Shown piece after piece: positions 25,334 to 33,049 of a DNA stretch of 64,000 nt. This DNA comes from Streptomyces sp. Act143 (lineage in GTDB: Bacteria; Actinomycetota; Actinomycetes; Streptomycetales; Streptomycetaceae). The translations under genes and the position numbers were made by a program. Positions within the stretch are counted from its first letter, which is position 1. Each line of letters begins with the position of its first letter. The stretch lies in contig NZ_QFRX01000001.1 in NCBI RefSeq assembly GCF_003143935.1, positions 7,240,555-7,304,554 on the forward strand, given 5' to 3'. The notes under the pieces are model-generated. The model was not told the DNA's origin. It saw only the letters and a program-made list of their open reading frames with translations, and made no database searches.

Positions 25334-25492
25334 GTGAGTTCTTTGATTTCTATAAGGAACCCCTACAACCTTTTTGCCGTATGCGATGCGTGAGCAAACA
25401 GTTACGTCCTGGTGTGTCCGGGGGCTGAAACGCCGGGGCGGCCGAGGGGGCGCTTCGCGTAGATTGCTGCCACGCGCAAGGAAGTGGGGACA

Positions 25493-26635
25493 GTGCAGGT
25501 GGCAAGCGTCGCAAGCGCCCGGCAGGCCGTGACCGAGGCCCGCAGGATCGTCGTCAAAGTGGGCTCCTCGTCACTGACCACCGCATCGGGAGGCCTGGAC
25601 GCCGACCGCGTCGACGCGCTCGTCGACGTCCTCGCCAAGAGCCGCAGCGGGGGAGAGAAGGAGGTCGTCCTCGTCTCCTCCGGCGCCATCGCCGCCGGAC
25701 TCGCCCCGCTCGGGCTGCGTCGCCGCCCCAAGGACCTGGCCCGCCAGCAGGCCGCCGCCAGCGTCGGCCAGGGCCTGCTCGTCGCCCGCTACACCGCTTC
25801 CTTCGCCCGCTATGGCGTCCGCGTCGGCCAGGTGCTGCTGACCAGCGACGACATGAGCCGCCGGTCCCACCACCGCAACGCCTCCACCACCCTCGACAAG
25901 CTCCTGGCGATGGGCGCCTTCCCGGTCGTCAACGAGAACGACACCGTCGCCACGGACGAGATCCGCTTCGGCGACAACGACCGGCTCGCGGCGCTGGTGG
26001 CCCACCTGGTCCGCGCCGACCTGCTGGTGCTCCTGTCCGACATCGACGGCGTGTACGACGGAGACCCCAGCAAGCCCGGCACCTCGCGGATAGCGGAGGT
26101 GCGGGGGCCGGCGGATCTGGCGGGCGTCGAGATCGGCAGCGCCGGCAAGGCCGGGGTCGGCACCGGCGGCATGGTCACCAAGGTCGAGGCCGCCCGGATC
26201 GCGGCCGCCGCCGGCATCCCCGTGGTGCTCACCAGCGCCGTCCACGCGGCCGACGCGCTGACCGGCGGCGACACCGGCACCTACTTCCACCCCACCGGCA
26301 AGCGCTCCGCCGACCGGCTGCTGTGGCTCCAGCACGCCTCCACCCCGCAGGGCTCGCTGACCCTGGACGACGGCGCGGTGCGGGCGGTCGTGCAGCGCCG
26401 CAAGTCGCTGCTGCCGGCCGGCATCGCCGCCGTGGACGGCGAGTTCAACGCCGGGGACCCGGTCGAGCTGCGCGACACCGAGGGGCGCGCGGTGGCCCGC
26501 GGACTCGTCAACTTCGACGCCAAGGAGATCCCCCAGCTGATCGGCCGCTCCACCCGGGAGCTGGCGCGGGAGCTGGGGGCGGCGTACGAGCGGGAGGTCG
26601 TGCACCGGGACGATCTGGTGATCCTCCAACCCTGA
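25493..26635 (+). CDS. proB: Glutamate 5-kinase
   Basis: First step of proline synthesis: ATP-dependent phosphorylation of glutamate. I use GTG 25493, with AAGGAAG eight bases upstream; GTG 25484 is in frame but overlaps that site. The 380-residue product has an amino-acid kinase domain (VVKVGSSSLTT about 21, VSSGAIAAGL about 59, NENDTVATDEIRFGDND about 147) and a C-terminal PUA domain (about 285-380). It is the long form, as in E. coli. A weak TAGATT -10 lies at 25460. Downstream are a small conserved gene and proA, forming the proline cluster. Confidence 0.96.
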   Translation: MQVASVASARQAVTEARRIVVKVGSSSLTTASGGLDADRVDALVDVLAKSRSGGEKEVVLVSSGAIAAGLAPLGLRRRPKDLARQQAAASVGQGLLVARYTASFARYGVRVGQVLLTSDDMSRRSHHRNASTTLDKLLAMGAFPVVNENDTVATDEIRFGDNDRLAALVAHLVRADLLVLLSDIDGVYDGDPSKPGTSRIAEVRGPADLAGVEIGSAGKAGVGTGGMVTKVEAARIAAAAGIPVVLTSAVHAADALTGGDTGTYFHPTGKRSADRLLWLQHASTPQGSLTLDDGAVRAVVQRRKSLLPAGIAAVDGEFNAGDPVELRDTEGRAVARGLVNFDAKEIPQLIGRSTRELARELGAAYEREVVHRDDLVILQP

Positions 26636-26848
26636 CGGCTTCGCGGCGCGGCGCGGCGCGCGGCGGCGGGCCCGGGGCCCCGGGTTGCCGAAAACGGGGT
26701 GAACGCCTTGTCAAGGCTGTCGCCCTCAGGTGGACGTTCCGCAAAAGTGCCACGCGAGCCCTTGCGGCCTGCTCAACTTTGTTTCTAGGGACACGTTCCG
26801 CGCGACCACCGTGTCGGTCACGGGGATCACTGGGTAAAGGAGGCCGTC

Positions 26849-27316
26849 GTGAGACGAGTGCGCCCTGGGGCCGCGCCCCGTGGTGGTGCCGAGGAGGCCT
26901 CGTTCCGTGCGGCCGGTGAGGAGCGCCTCTTGACGAGCGTCGCGGCCGGCGACCGTTACGAGGAGCCGGCCGAGCTGCCCCGGCTGTGGCACGTCACCCT
27001 CAGCGTCTCCGGCGAGGAGGCCCCGCTGAAGGAGGTGCGGCGCGGCCTCGAACAGCTCGCCCACGACCACCCCTTCCTGCTGACCAGCCGCTACGCCAAC
27101 GACCACGCGGAGATCCGCTACTGGGAGGAGGCCCGCGATCTCCACGACGCCGCCGCCGTCGCGCTGCGCCTGTGGGGCGAGCACCGCCAGACCGCCCAGC
27201 TGCCGCCCTGGGAGATCGTCGGCCTGGAGGTCATCGACCGTGAGACCTACCACCAGCGCGTCGCCGAGGGCTACGGCCCGGCACCGGCGACACCGGTAGG
27301 GGTTCACCCCTTTTGA
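26849..27316 (+). CDS. Conserved hypothetical protein between proB and proA
   Basis: No function recognised. GTG 26849 follows a near-perfect AAAGGAGG site seven bases upstream, so it is certainly a translated gene. The 155-residue protein has a disordered basic/Ala-rich N-terminus (about 1-35), then a compact mixed domain (about 45-140) with LPRLWHVTLSVSGEEAPLKEV, HPFLLTSRYANDHAEIRYWEEA and PPWEIVGLEVIDRETYHQRV. There is no signal peptide, membrane span or cysteine. From memory, similar proteins occupy this spot between proB and proA in other streptomycetes. It may be co-transcribed with proA, but proA also shows its own promoter geometry. Confidence 0.8.
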   Translation: MRRVRPGAAPRGGAEEASFRAAGEERLLTSVAAGDRYEEPAELPRLWHVTLSVSGEEAPLKEVRRGLEQLAHDHPFLLTSRYANDHAEIRYWEEARDLHDAAAVALRLWGEHRQTAQLPPWEIVGLEVIDRETYHQRVAEGYGPAPATPVGVHPF

Positions 27317-27394
27317 CCTGCATCGCTCCATAGGGACCCATTGACCCCGTCTCGCGGTGCAAGACGACGGGGTCCCCACCCCCGTACGGCGCAC

Positions 27395-27406
27395 TACCCT
27401 TCCCTC
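27395..27406 (+). promoter_or_regulatory. Leaderless-type promoter of proA
   Basis: TACCCT (27395-27400) is followed by exactly six bases and then ATG 27407, with no ribosome binding site. Transcription from this -10 would start at the initiation codon. Confidence 0.55.
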
Positions 27407-28693
27407 ATGACCACGCTCTCGCCGTACGACTCGATGTCCCCGGTCACCCAGGCCGCCTACCGCGCCAAGGCCGCCGCCGCCGACCTCGCCCCGCTGCCGC
27501 GGGCCGATAAGGACGACGCGCTGCTCGCCGTCGCGGACGCCCTGGAGGTCCGTACGAGCGAGATCGTCGAGGCCAACGCCAAGGACATCGCCAAGGCCCG
27601 CGAGGCCGGCACCAGCGAGGCCATCATCGACCGGCTGACCCTCACGCCGGAGCGGATCCGCGCCATCGCCTCCGACGTCCGGGACGTCGTCGCGCTGCCC
27701 GACCCGGTCGGCGAGGTGGTCCGCGGCTCCACCCTGCCCAACGGCATCGACCTGCGCCAGGTCCGCGTCCCGCTGGGCGTGGTCGGCATCATCTACGAGG
27801 CCCGCCCGAACGTGACCGTGGACGCCGCCGCCCTGTGTCTGAAGTCCGGCAACGCGGTGCTGCTGCGCGGCTCGGCCTCCGCGTACGAGTCCAACACCGC
27901 CCTGGTGCGGGTGCTGCGGGACGCCGTCGGCGGGGCGGGGCTGCCCGCCGACGCCATCCAGCTGGTGCCCGGCGAGAGCCGCGAGAGCGTACGCGAGCTG
28001 ATGCGGGCCCGCGGCCTGGTCGACGTGCTCATCCCGCGCGGCGGCGCCTCCCTGATCCGCACCGTCGTCAGCGAGTCGACCGTCCCCGTCATCGAGACCG
28101 GCACCGGCAACTGCCACGTCTACGTCGACGCCCACGCCGACCTCGACATGGCCATCGACATCCTGATCAACTCCAAGGCCCAGCGGGTCAGCGTCTGCAA
28201 CGCCGCCGAGACCCTCCTCGTCCACCAGGACATCGCCCCCGAGTTCCTGCCGCGGGCCCTGGACGCCCTCGCGGAGGCCGGCGTGACCGTGCACGCCGAC
28301 GACCGGGTGCTGGCGTACGCCAAGGACTCCAAGGCGACGGTCGTCGAGGCGACGGCCGAGGACTGGGAGACCGAGTACCTCTCCTACGACATCGCCGCGG
28401 CCGTCGTCGACTCCCTGGAGAAGGCCGTCGAGCACATCCGGCTGTGGACCTCCGGGCACACCGAGGCCATCGTCACCACCTCGCAGCAGGCCGCCCGCCG
28501 CTTCACCCAGCTGGTCGACTCCACCACCGTCGCCGTGAACGCCTCCACCCGCTTCACCGACGGCGGCCAGTTCGGCTTCGGCGCCGAGATCGGCATCTCC
28601 ACCCAGAAGCTGCACGCCCGCGGCCCGATGGGCCTGCCGGAACTGACCAGCACCAAGTACATCGTCACGGGCGACGGGCACGTGCGCCGCTGA
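27407..28693 (+). CDS. proA: Gamma-glutamyl phosphate reductase
   Basis: Second step of proline synthesis: NADPH-dependent reduction of glutamyl-5-phosphate to the semialdehyde. The 428-residue ALDH-superfamily protein from ATG 27407 has PLGVVGIIYEARPNVTVDAA (split: VVGIIYEARPN about 123), the segment IPRGGASLIRTV (about 210), VIETGTGNCHVYVD (about 232) and the catalytic Cys in SVCNAAETLL (about 262). Length and motifs are canonical. It lies 90 bases after the small gene that follows proB. Confidence 0.96.
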   Translation: MTTLSPYDSMSPVTQAAYRAKAAAADLAPLPRADKDDALLAVADALEVRTSEIVEANAKDIAKAREAGTSEAIIDRLTLTPERIRAIASDVRDVVALPDPVGEVVRGSTLPNGIDLRQVRVPLGVVGIIYEARPNVTVDAAALCLKSGNAVLLRGSASAYESNTALVRVLRDAVGGAGLPADAIQLVPGESRESVRELMRARGLVDVLIPRGGASLIRTVVSESTVPVIETGTGNCHVYVDAHADLDMAIDILINSKAQRVSVCNAAETLLVHQDIAPEFLPRALDALAEAGVTVHADDRVLAYAKDSKATVVEATAEDWETEYLSYDIAAAVVDSLEKAVEHIRLWTSGHTEAIVTTSQQAARRFTQLVDSTTVAVNASTRFTDGGQFGFGAEIGISTQKLHARGPMGLPELTSTKYIVTGDGHVRR

Positions 28694-28843
28694 GAGGCAG
28701 CCAAGGGGCAGCTGACACGCTGAGGGCGCGCGTTCGTGCATATGCGCACGGCACGCGCCTTCGGCGTACGCCCGTGCGCGGGGGAGACGTCTCACCCAGC
28801 GGATGAATTTCCATACCGTCTGCCCAAATTGACCCCTCAGGTC

Positions 28844-28855
28844 TACTCTGGATCC
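28844..28855 (+). promoter_or_regulatory. Leaderless-type promoter of first VVFDE protein
   Basis: TACTCT (28844-28849), six bases, then GTG 28856. The same box and spacing recur in front of the sister gene at 29538. Confidence 0.55.
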
Positions 28856-29437
28856 GTGCCGGAGGACGTGGGGGGCACGCCGTTCCCTGACGGCTGGGAG
28901 CCCGACGACGACCACGACCGCGGGGTGTCGGACGAAGAGTTCGCCTCCGTGGTCTTCGACGAGGCCTTCGTACGGGCGGCCGTGGTGCACGAGCCGACCG
29001 CCGTCGAACGCCTCCTGGCCGCCGCCCAGGCGAGAGCGGAGGCCTCCGAGGCCGAGGCCCGCAGAACCCACGGCCGAGGCAAGCGCTACGACGACGGGTA
29101 CGGCACCGACGGCCGCGCCGGTTTCGGCCATGATCCCGAGCTCGACGACCTGGACGACGACACCGACATCCTCGAAGGCCGCTACGGCGCCCCGGGGACG
29201 TACGGCAAACAGGTCCGCTGGCACCGCCCCGTCGCCTGGATGCTCGCGCTCCTCATGGGCATCGGCATGGTCACGCTCGCCTTCACCGCGGTCTACCGGG
29301 GCGCGTCCTCCAACAGCCGCGACCAGGTACCGCCCCCGCCCGCCACGACGGGCCTGGAGCAGGGCAGCGCGCCGCCGCCCTCCGCCTCCGCGGACTACTC
29401 CCAGCCAGCCTTCTCGGCGGTCCCGAAGACGCCCTGA
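28856..29437 (+). CDS. Single-span membrane protein with VVFDEAFVRAA motif
   Basis: Function not known. The 193-residue protein has an acidic cytosolic half, with SVVFDEAFVRAA at residues 31-42 followed by an Ala/Glu helix (to about 70). A long Asp/Gly-rich linker leads to one transmembrane segment (about 126-148) and a short Pro/Ser-rich outer tail. The topology predicted by charge is N-in, C-out. The motif is shared with the next gene, so the two look like diverged partners. By position after proA they correspond, from memory, to S. coelicolor SCO2584/SCO2583, one of which I recall being linked to the Mre spore-wall synthesis machinery. A role in envelope assembly is therefore possible but unproven by the sequence. 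Confidence 0.78.
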   Translation: MPEDVGGTPFPDGWEPDDDHDRGVSDEEFASVVFDEAFVRAAVVHEPTAVERLLAAAQARAEASEAEARRTHGRGKRYDDGYGTDGRAGFGHDPELDDLDDDTDILEGRYGAPGTYGKQVRWHRPVAWMLALLMGIGMVTLAFTAVYRGASSNSRDQVPPPPATTGLEQGSAPPPSASADYSQPAFSAVPKTP

Positions 29438-29525
29438 ACGTCCGTCGGTCACGCCCCGACCGTCCTGGTGAGAACCTGTCAGAACTTGTCGTGCGACGGG
29501 GCGTTTACCTGAGCTCCCGGAGACC

Positions 29526-29537
29526 TACTCTGAAGAT
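29526..29537 (+). promoter_or_regulatory. Leaderless-type promoter of second VVFDE protein
   Basis: TACTCT (29526-29531), six bases, then ATG 29538, with TTTACC (29504-29509) as a plausible -35 at a 16-base spacing. The arrangement matches that of the preceding sister gene. Confidence 0.6.
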
Positions 29538-30617
29538 ATGGGAGGGCCTGGAGAACCACCTGAGGGTGCACCCGAGGGCGGCCCCGGGGGTGGTGAGGAC
29601 GAGTACCGATCCGTCGTCTTCGACGAGTCGTTCGTCCGTGCTGCCCGGCTCCAGGAGTTCTCCGCGCAGGAGCGCATGGCCGACCACGCCCCCGCCGTCC
29701 GGCGCCGCCCGCCGATGCACCGGGGACTGTCCCGGCAGGCACTCGTCCTGGTCCTGCTGATCGCCCTCGCCTTCGGTACGGCGATCTACATGGGGGTACG
29801 GCACCCCTACGACACCCCCGCCGCCGTACGGGACGTCTCGCTGCCGCTCCGGACGACCGTCGTCCCGCTCGCCCCGGTCGGCAAGGTGCCGGGCGCCGCC
29901 GACGCCGAGTACCTCTACGCGCACAGCCCCGCCGCGCAGTTCCGCATCGGCGCCGCCGGGATCACGCTGCCCGCCGCGCGGGACACCTCGCACTTCACCG
30001 AGGCCCAGGTGATGAGCGCGCTGGACACCGTCAAGGAGTACCTGGTCCGGTCCGCGCTCTACCCGGAGGTCCTCACCGGCGGCGAGACCCGCCCGGTCCG
30101 CGTCCTGCTCCCGGCCGACCAGCACCTCCAGTTCGACGAGAGCCTGAACCACCCCGCCGCCGACGGCCGGCACGCGGTCACCGGATGGCTGGTTCGCCTC
30201 GATGCCAGGAGCGTGCGGCTGGCCGACCCGCAGATCCGGGTCCGCGGGACGCTCGCCGTCAGTGAGACGGAGTCCACGATCCTCGAAGTGACCGCCGACC
30301 ACACCTACGTCTACGCCCTGCGGCCCACCGGTGCGGACGCCGGTGCCAAGGCGGAGACCTCCCTGTTCACCGTCCGGCGCGAGCTGCACTTCCGGTTCGA
30401 CCGCGAGGACGTGCGGCTGCACCAGGCGCAGCTCTCCACGTCCTATGTGCAGGCCGGGCCGCTGTCCTGCGGTGACAACGCGGCGGACGTCTTCAGTCCG
30501 TTGCTGGCGGGGCAGACCGCGAAGGCCGGGGGGCCGGCGGGGACCGATCCGTTCGCCACGGACCGGGCCACGGCGGTTTGCGGGACCTTGGCCTCGGGGG
30601 CGTTGCCCAAGGGGTGA
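29538..30617 (+). CDS. Single-span membrane protein with VVFDESFVRAA motif and large outer domain
   Basis: Function not known. The 359-residue protein has a Gly/Glu-rich start, SVVFDESFVRAA at residues 25-36, a basic stretch RRRPP, one transmembrane segment (about 67-88) and a roughly 270-residue extracytoplasmic domain. That domain is soluble, mixed alpha/beta, and has two cysteines near its end (SCGDN, AVCGT) that could form a disulphide. The short cytosolic motif is common with the upstream gene, so the same cytosolic partner may bind both. It is convergent with the M48 protease gene. I do not recognise the outer domain; being near proA and the LCP gene, an envelope role is plausible. Confidence 0.78.
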   Translation: MGGPGEPPEGAPEGGPGGGEDEYRSVVFDESFVRAARLQEFSAQERMADHAPAVRRRPPMHRGLSRQALVLVLLIALAFGTAIYMGVRHPYDTPAAVRDVSLPLRTTVVPLAPVGKVPGAADAEYLYAHSPAAQFRIGAAGITLPAARDTSHFTEAQVMSALDTVKEYLVRSALYPEVLTGGETRPVRVLLPADQHLQFDESLNHPAADGRHAVTGWLVRLDARSVRLADPQIRVRGTLAVSETESTILEVTADHTYVYALRPTGADAGAKAETSLFTVRRELHFRFDREDVRLHQAQLSTSYVQAGPLSCGDNAADVFSPLLAGQTAKAGGPAGTDPFATDRATAVCGTLASGALPKG

Positions 30618-30671
30618 CGCCAGGTACGGCGCCAGGGGTGACGCCAGGGATGGTTGCCCAGGCGCCTCAGG

Positions 30672-31769
30672 TCAGTCCTCCTCCGTGTCCCTCGGGGGCT
30701 GGTCCTTCGGGTTCGTGGCCGTGAAGCCGCCGAAGCCGCGTCGCACCCTGCCGCCCAGGTCGCCCGCGCCGCCCGCGATGTCCGAGACCAGCTTCATCAG
30801 GGGGTCCTTGGAGCTCTTGACGTGGTCGGCGTAGTGGGAAGCCGACTCGCGGAAGGAGTCCGTGACCGAGGTGTCCTTGTCCTCGCTGCGCCGCGGGTAG
30901 TGGCCGTCCATCAGACGCTGGTAGTCGCGGGACTCGGACCACTTCTTCAGTTCGGCCGCGCGGACCGTGGTGAAGGGGTGGCTGCGCGGCAGGACGTTCA
31001 GGATCTTCAGGACCGAGTCGCGCAGGTCGCCGCCCGCCTCGTACTCCTCGGCCTGCTTCAGGAACGCGTCCACGTTCATCTCGTGCAGGTGGTGGCCGCC
31101 CGCGAGCTTCATCAGGCCGCGCATCGAGGCCTGGAGGTCCTGGCCGACCAGCAGACCCGCCCGGTCCGCGGACAGCTCCGACTTGCGGAACCACTCCCGC
31201 AGCGCGGTCACGATCGCCATGATCGCGAGGTTGCCCAGCGGGATCCACGCCACCCGCAGGGCGAGGTTCGTCAGGAAGAGCAGGATGGTGCGGTACACGG
31301 CGTGGCCGGACAGGGCGTGGCCCACCTCGTGGCCGACGACCGCCCGCATCTCCTCCTCGTCGAGCAGCTCGACGAGCCCGGTCGTCACCACGATGATCGG
31401 CTCGTCCAGGCCGATGCACATCGCGTTCGGCTTCGGGTCCTGGCTGACGTACATCGGCGGGACCTTCTCCAGGTCCAGGATGTAACAGGCGTCCCGCAGC
31501 ATGTCGTTGAGGTACGCGAACTGCTGGTCCGAGACCCGTACCGAGTCGGACAGGAAGAGAAGCCTGAGGCTCCGCTCGGGCAGCAGGCCGCTGAGCGCCT
31601 TGAACACCGTGTCGAAACCGCTGAGCTTGCGCAGCGCCACCAGGGCTGAGCGGTCGGCGGGATGCTCGTACGCACGCGAGGAGATCCCCGGGAAGCGCCT
31701 GCGCTGCCGGCTCGGCACGTTCTCGTGGCCGGTCTCGTGCCCGTTCTGCTCGTGGCCGTCGTCGGACAT
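30672..31769 (-). CDS. M48 family zinc metalloprotease
   Basis: Predicted Zn-dependent endopeptidase acting on cytosolic or membrane substrates. The start is ATG 31769, with GGGGGA just upstream; a second ATG four codons earlier and the longer open frame lack a better site. The 365-residue product has the catalytic VGHEVGHALSGH (HExxH, about 172-177) and the third ligand region ELSADRAGLLVGQD (about 225), with hydrophobic stretches TILLFLTNLAL and WIPLGNLAIMAIV between. This hydrophobic pair could be a membrane hairpin as in HtpX-type proteases. The C-terminal 60 residues are charged and disordered. Substrate unknown. Confidence 0.88.
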   Translation of the reverse strand: MSDDGHEQNGHETGHENVPSRQRRRFPGISSRAYEHPADRSALVALRKLSGFDTVFKALSGLLPERSLRLLFLSDSVRVSDQQFAYLNDMLRDACYILDLEKVPPMYVSQDPKPNAMCIGLDEPIIVVTTGLVELLDEEEMRAVVGHEVGHALSGHAVYRTILLFLTNLALRVAWIPLGNLAIMAIVTALREWFRKSELSADRAGLLVGQDLQASMRGLMKLAGGHHLHEMNVDAFLKQAEEYEAGGDLRDSVLKILNVLPRSHPFTTVRAAELKKWSESRDYQRLMDGHYPRRSEDKDTSVTDSFRESASHYADHVKSSKDPLMKLVSDIAGGAGDLGGRVRRGFGGFTATNPKDQPPRDTEED

Positions 31770-31893
31770 GTCTTCCCCCATGTGCGTGAGTGTCGTCCTT
31801 TGCGGACCCTTGTGCGGCCCTTTGCGCCCCCGAAGCAGAGCCCAGCCTAGGCGGAGATACCGTGGACGGGCAGTACAGCGAAGGAGTCCCGTC

Positions 31894-32055
31894 ATGGAGC
31901 ACAGCCCCGCGTCCGCCTGGCTGACCGAAGCCGCGAACGCAGCCCAGCAGGAAGGGTCGGGGTATCTGCTCCGGGTCGTACTGGTCGTGATGGTGGTGGG
32001 CTGTGTGCTGACCGCGTGGTTCCTGTTGCGGGGCTACAAGCAGAAGGACGACTGA
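31894..32055 (+). CDS. 53-residue single-span membrane microprotein
   Basis: Unknown function. ATG 31894 has AAGGAG (31881-31886) seven bases upstream. The protein is a short polar N-terminus (residues 1-22), one transmembrane helix (YLLRVVLVVMVVGCVLTAWF, about 24-43) and a KQKDD tail. It is divergent from the M48 protease gene with 124 bases between the two starts. A regulatory or anchoring role is possible, but nothing in the sequence shows one. Confidence 0.72.
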   Translation: MEHSPASAWLTEAANAAQQEGSGYLLRVVLVVMVVGCVLTAWFLLRGYKQKDD

Positions 32056-32170
32056 GACGGGCCCGAAGTTCCGTCGGGGTGCGCCAACGGCGGAGTCGGC
32101 GTGATCGGCGCCGAGCCGCCCGCTTACGATGGGCCGACATCTTTATCCCGCCCACACCGGATAGGTCCAG

Positions 32171-32335
32171 ATGAGCTTCCACAGCACCGCTGCCCAGTTG
32201 GTCACCCTTGCCGCAGAGGGCGAGGAGCACGGCGGCAACCACGAGAGCCTCAGCCCCTACGTCACCGGCGGTGGCGCCTTCGTCGTCCTCCTGCTGCTGC
32301 TGTGGATCACCACCCGCTTCAACCGCGACCGCTGA
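32171..32335 (+). CDS. 54-residue single-span membrane microprotein upstream of nadD
   Basis: Unknown function; too small for many gene finders. Start ATG 32171, stop TGA 32333-32335. The N-terminal 30 residues are polar with a His/Glu-rich stretch (EGEEHGGNHE), followed by a transmembrane segment (VTGGGAFVVLLLLLWITT, about 31-48) and a basic RFNRDR end that predicts the C-terminus inside. I recall similar tiny proteins beside nadD in other streptomycetes. The acidic His-rich face could bind metal, which is speculation. Confidence 0.75.
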   Translation: MSFHSTAAQLVTLAAEGEEHGGNHESLSPYVTGGGAFVVLLLLLWITTRFNRDR

Positions 32336-32380
32336 GCCGCCGACGGCCTGGGGGAGACCGGACCTCCCAGGACGGGCCGG

Positions 32381-32394
32381 TAGGGTCTGCACGC
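32381..32394 (+). promoter_or_regulatory. Possible leaderless-type promoter of nadD
   Basis: TAGGGT (32381-32386) lies eight bases before ATG 32395, with no ribosome binding site between. Confidence 0.4.
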
Positions 32395-33033
32395 ATGGGA
32401 GAGCAGGACATGCCTACCGGCCCGGGCAACGCCCCGTCGAACTCCGGCAAACGCCGCCTCGGCGTCATGGGCGGAACGTTCGACCCGATCCACCACGGGC
32501 ACCTCGTGGCGGCCAGTGAGGTCGCCGCGCAGTTCCACCTGGACGAGGTGGTGTTCGTGCCGACCGGGCAGCCGTGGCAGAAGAGCCACCGCAGCGTCTC
32601 ACCGGCCGAGGACCGCTATCTGATGACGGTCATCGCCACCGCCGAGAACCCGCAGTTCTCGGTGAGCCGCATCGACATCGACCGCGGCGGGCCCACGTAC
32701 ACCGTGGACACCCTGCGCGACCTGCGCATGCTCAACCCCGACACGGATCTCTTCTTCATCACCGGGGCCGACGCCCTCGCCCAGCTCCTCACCTGGCGGG
32801 ACACGGCGGAGCTGTTCTCCCTCGCACACTTCATCGGCGTCACCCGGCCGGGCCACCACCTGACCGACGCCGGTCTCCCGGAGGGCGGTGTCTCTCTCGT
32901 GGAGGTTCCCGCGCTCGCCATCTCCTCCACGGACTGCCGTGCGAGAGTCGCCAAGGGAGACCCGATCTGGTACATGGTGCCGGACGGAGTCGTGCGCTAC
33001 ATCGACAAGCGCGAGCTGTACCGCGGCGAGTGA
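32395..33033 (+). CDS. nadD: Nicotinate-nucleotide adenylyltransferase
   Basis: Makes nicotinate adenine dinucleotide from NaMN and ATP in NAD synthesis. Starting at ATG 32395, the 212-residue product has a short disordered leader and then the nucleotidyltransferase motif GVMGGTFDPIHHGHL (about 24-38, HxGH). The closing signature SSTDCRARVAKGD (ISSTxxR, about 173) contacts ATP. It is followed 16 bases later by the LCP-type gene and then rsfS, the conserved nadD-LCP-rsfS order of actinobacteria. Confidence 0.95.
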   Translation: MGEQDMPTGPGNAPSNSGKRRLGVMGGTFDPIHHGHLVAASEVAAQFHLDEVVFVPTGQPWQKSHRSVSPAEDRYLMTVIATAENPQFSVSRIDIDRGGPTYTVDTLRDLRMLNPDTDLFFITGADALAQLLTWRDTAELFSLAHFIGVTRPGHHLTDAGLPEGGVSLVEVPALAISSTDCRARVAKGDPIWYMVPDGVVRYIDKRELYRGE

Positions 33034-33049
33034 GCCGAGAGGGGCACCG

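Noticed and set aside
31770..31895. Longer start for the M48 protease.
   Set aside because: The extra residues have no family match, and a good GGGGGA site precedes ATG 31769.
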